From Butyrivibrio sp. WCD3002 (GTDB taxonomy: Bacteria > Bacillota > Clostridia > Lachnospirales > Lachnospiraceae), in NCBI RefSeq assembly GCF_000424265.1, contig NZ_AUJO01000005.1, positions 148,396 through 212,395 of the forward strand: a stretch of 64,000 nt of DNA. Direction: 5' to 3'. Below, one piece after another: positions 62,088 through 64,000 of this stretch (its first letter is position 1; the number at the start of each line of letters is the position of its first letter). The notes beneath the pieces are model-generated. The model did not search any database and had not been told where the DNA came from. It saw only the letters and a program-made list of their open reading frames with translations. Both the position numbers and the translations under genes were made by a program.

Positions 62088-63680
62088 ATGAGAATCGCTA
62101 TGGCGGGTAATCCCAACAGCGGCAAAACAACCATGTACAACGCCTTAACCGGTAGATCTGAAAAGATCGGTAACTGGGCCGGCGTTACAGTTGACAAGAA
62201 AGAGAGCGTTATCAAAAAGAGCTACTATGATGGCGACAAGGAGCTGATCGCAGTAGATCTTCCCGGAGCATATTCAATGTCTCCATTCACATCAGAGGAG
62301 AGCATCACAAGTGGATATGTTAAGAACGAGCATCCTGATGCTATCATCAACATCGTGGATGCAACTAATCTTAGCAGGAGTCTCTTTTTCACAACACAGC
62401 TACTTGAACTTGGGGTTCCTGTAGTTGTTGCTCTTAACAAGAATGATGCCAATGATAAGAAGGGCAACTCTATTGATGAGAAGCTCCTTTCAGAGAAGCT
62501 TGGTTGTCCTGTTATCAAGACTGTAGCTACTTCTGAGACAGGCCTTAAGGAAGTTGTTAAGGCAGCCGCAGAGCTTGAGGGCCAGGGACAGAAAGAGCCT
62601 TACGTTCAGGGCAATGTGGATCTTACCAGCAAGGCTGAGGTTGAGGCAGCTGACAGAAAGCGATTCGAGTTTGTTAATAAGATCGTAAGCGAAGTAGAGA
62701 ACCGTAAGGTGTTCACCAAGGACAAGAACTTTGGCGATACGATTGATAACGTGATTACACATCCTATTCTTGGTATTGCGATCTTTGCGGCCATCATGTG
62801 GCTGGTATTCTATATTTCACAGACAACAGTTGGAACATGGCTTGCAGATATCCTTGCAGGCTGGATTGAATCCTTCCAGGGAATGGTTGGAGATGCTATG
62901 GCAGATGCCAACCCACTCCTTTATGCTCTGCTTGTTGATGGTATTATCGGTGGTGTAGGTGCCGTTGTTGGTTTCCTTCCACTGGTTATGGTTATGTACT
63001 TCCTCATCGCTCTTTTAGAGGACTGCGGATATATGGCAAGAGCAACAGTTGTTCTTGACCCTATCTTTAAGAGGGTTGGTCTTTCAGGTAAGTCAGTTAT
63101 CCCTATGATTATTGGTACCGGTTGCGGAATTCCGGCTATCATGGCCTGCAGAACCATCAGGAATGAGAGGGAGAGACGTGCAACAGCCATGCTTGCAACC
63201 TTCATGCCATGCGGAGCCAAGCTTCCTGTAATAGCTCTTTTCGCCGGAGCATTCTTCCCGGAGTCAAGATGGGTAAGCTTTATCTGCTACATGGGTGGTA
63301 TCCTTCTGATCCTCCTTGGAGCACTTCTTATCAAGGCTATCACTGGTATGAAGTATAGAAAGAGTTTCTTCATCATTGAGCTTCCTGAGTACAAGGTTCC
63401 CAGCCTTTCATTTGCTCTTAAGTCAATGCTTGAAAGAGGTAAGGCTTATATCGTTAAGGCCGGAACTGTTATCCTTGTATGTAACACAGTTGTACAGATC
63501 ATGCAGACCTTCAACTTTAGCTTCCAGCCGGTTGAAGAGGGAATGGAGAGCACATCAATCCTTGCAGGAGTTGCAGGACCATTTGCATACCTTCTCGTAC
63601 CTGTAGTTGGTGTTGTCAGCTGGCAGCTTGCAGCGGCAGCTATTACAGGCTTCATCGCAAAAGAGAATGTTGTTGGGTAA
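62088..63680 (+). pseudogene. feoB: feoB interrupted by IS66-family element
   Basis: Ferrous iron permease, about 530 codons before the break; family length is about 650-800. The GTPase domain is complete: GNPNSGKTT near residue 7 (G1), DLPGAYS near 60 (G3), NKND near 122 (G4). The transmembrane part contains the two Gate regions with GCGIPAIMACRTI near 350 and ends in ITGFIAKENVVG, where FeoB normally continues. From 63677 the sequence is an IS66-type end, GTAAGCG, which supplies the stop codon. The last membrane helices are thus missing on this side, and transport is probably abolished. Confidence 0.85.
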
Positions 63681-64000
63681 GCGCTTTTCACTCACCCGTT
63701 CATAACCAACCAGACCACCAGAATGGCTTAAAAAAATAAACCTTTCCGGTGGCCTTTTAAATTTTTAGAAATCAGATCTACTCTAGGTACGAATCCTACT
63801 GATTGAGATCTTCCTTCCTAGTCTTATTCATGCACCTTTCCTGCATCTTTTCAGTCCATGGCATATACTCGGCTGCCCGTGCAGGCTCATTAACAAAGTC
63901 TCGGGCATGCTCCAAAAGTTCTGTCAGGTAGAGTTCAGGATCAAGGTTATTTGCAGCTGCTGTATCAATAAGAGACTTGATGATAGCAGCGGATCTGGCT
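63677..64000 (-). mobile_element. IS66-family insertion sequence, left end only
   Basis: Begins with GTAAGCGCTTTTCACT, the family-typical GTAAGCG inverted-repeat start, within feoB. The transposase is read leftward and continues beyond the window. The candidate 8-bp target sequence next to it is GTTGTTGG at 63669-63676. An internal CCACC/GGTGG hairpin is near 63715-63757. Confidence 0.85.
63796..64000 (-). CDS. IS66-family transposase, C-terminal part
   Basis: The last 67 codons of a transposase running off the window edge: AAIIKSLIDTAAANNLDPEL, then YLTELLEHARDF and YMPWTEKMQERCMNK. This is the known C-terminal pattern of IS66 TnpC (transposase domain end with a short helical tail). The stop is TAG at 63796-63798. 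It confirms that the element at 63677 is IS66-type. Confidence 0.85.
   Translation of the reverse strand, partial: ARSAAIIKSLIDTAAANNLDPELYLTELLEHARDFVNEPARAAEYMPWTEKMQERCMNKTRKEDLNQ

Noticed and set aside
1..64000. tRNA, rRNA or tmRNA genes
   Set aside because: No cloverleaf, 16S/23S or tmRNA signature was recognised; a covariance-model search would settle this.

Overview
The window looks like part of a secondary replicon (chromid or megaplasmid) of a rumen/gut Lachnospiraceae, most likely Butyrivibrio or a close relative. This is inferred from gene content: Clostridia-type ribosome binding sites, ECF transport, rhamnose use, Feo iron uptake and a degenerate HPr-like protein. No 16S gene is present to prove it. 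The left end carries a replication and partition module: a Rep_3-type initiator read leftward, about 0.75 kb of iterons with a CTACTAA core spaced about 31 bp, a ParA ATPase with a proline-rich partner, and a roughly 1.75 kb extremely AT-rich stretch with inverted repeats that could be the centromere.

From 5.6 to 30 kb the content is metabolic and sensory: hypA, a CheY-like receiver, metF, a sugar-binding lipoprotein joined to a chemoreceptor, an M3 oligopeptidase, a truncated MocR regulator divergent from an ECF S component, a GH13 glucosidase, a GT4 glycosyltransferase with an amphipathic repeat tail, and an 820-residue adenosine-deaminase-like protein with an extra C-terminal domain. A polar amino acid ABC operon, two AraC regulators and the rhaA-rhaD-rhaB operon follow.

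From 29 to 44 kb come a methyltransferase behind a leader ORF and terminator, two secreted proteins (one frameshifted), an unrecognised acidic protein, an S51-like/GGDEF-like/EAL fusion, and a six-gene operon with a methyltransferase plus a complete nickel/peptide-type ABC transporter. An HxlR regulator and a C_GCAxxG_C_C protein follow.

From 44 to 64 kb the DNA is visibly rearranged. Five copies of a GTGCCA-bounded palindromic repeat lie in the window, four of them here. There are remnants of feoB, a PadR regulator, lactate dehydrogenase and perhaps an MFS protein. Intact genes include an MFS exporter, a beta-helix-like lipoprotein, a tandem siderophore-type ABC exporter pair, a CPBP protease, an acyltransferase, a BspA-like surface protein, a Crp/ferredoxin divergon and a DtxR regulator. 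Both feo loci share a TTAGC-N4-GCTAA operator, and both feoB genes are broken: one is cut after about 35 codons, the other is interrupted by an IS66-family element that runs off the right edge.

The strongest candidates for undescribed biology are the ADA-like protein with its C-terminal nucleotide-binding-like domain, the S51/EAL fusion, and the leader-controlled methyltransferase. No CRISPR array, rRNA or tRNA gene was recognised.
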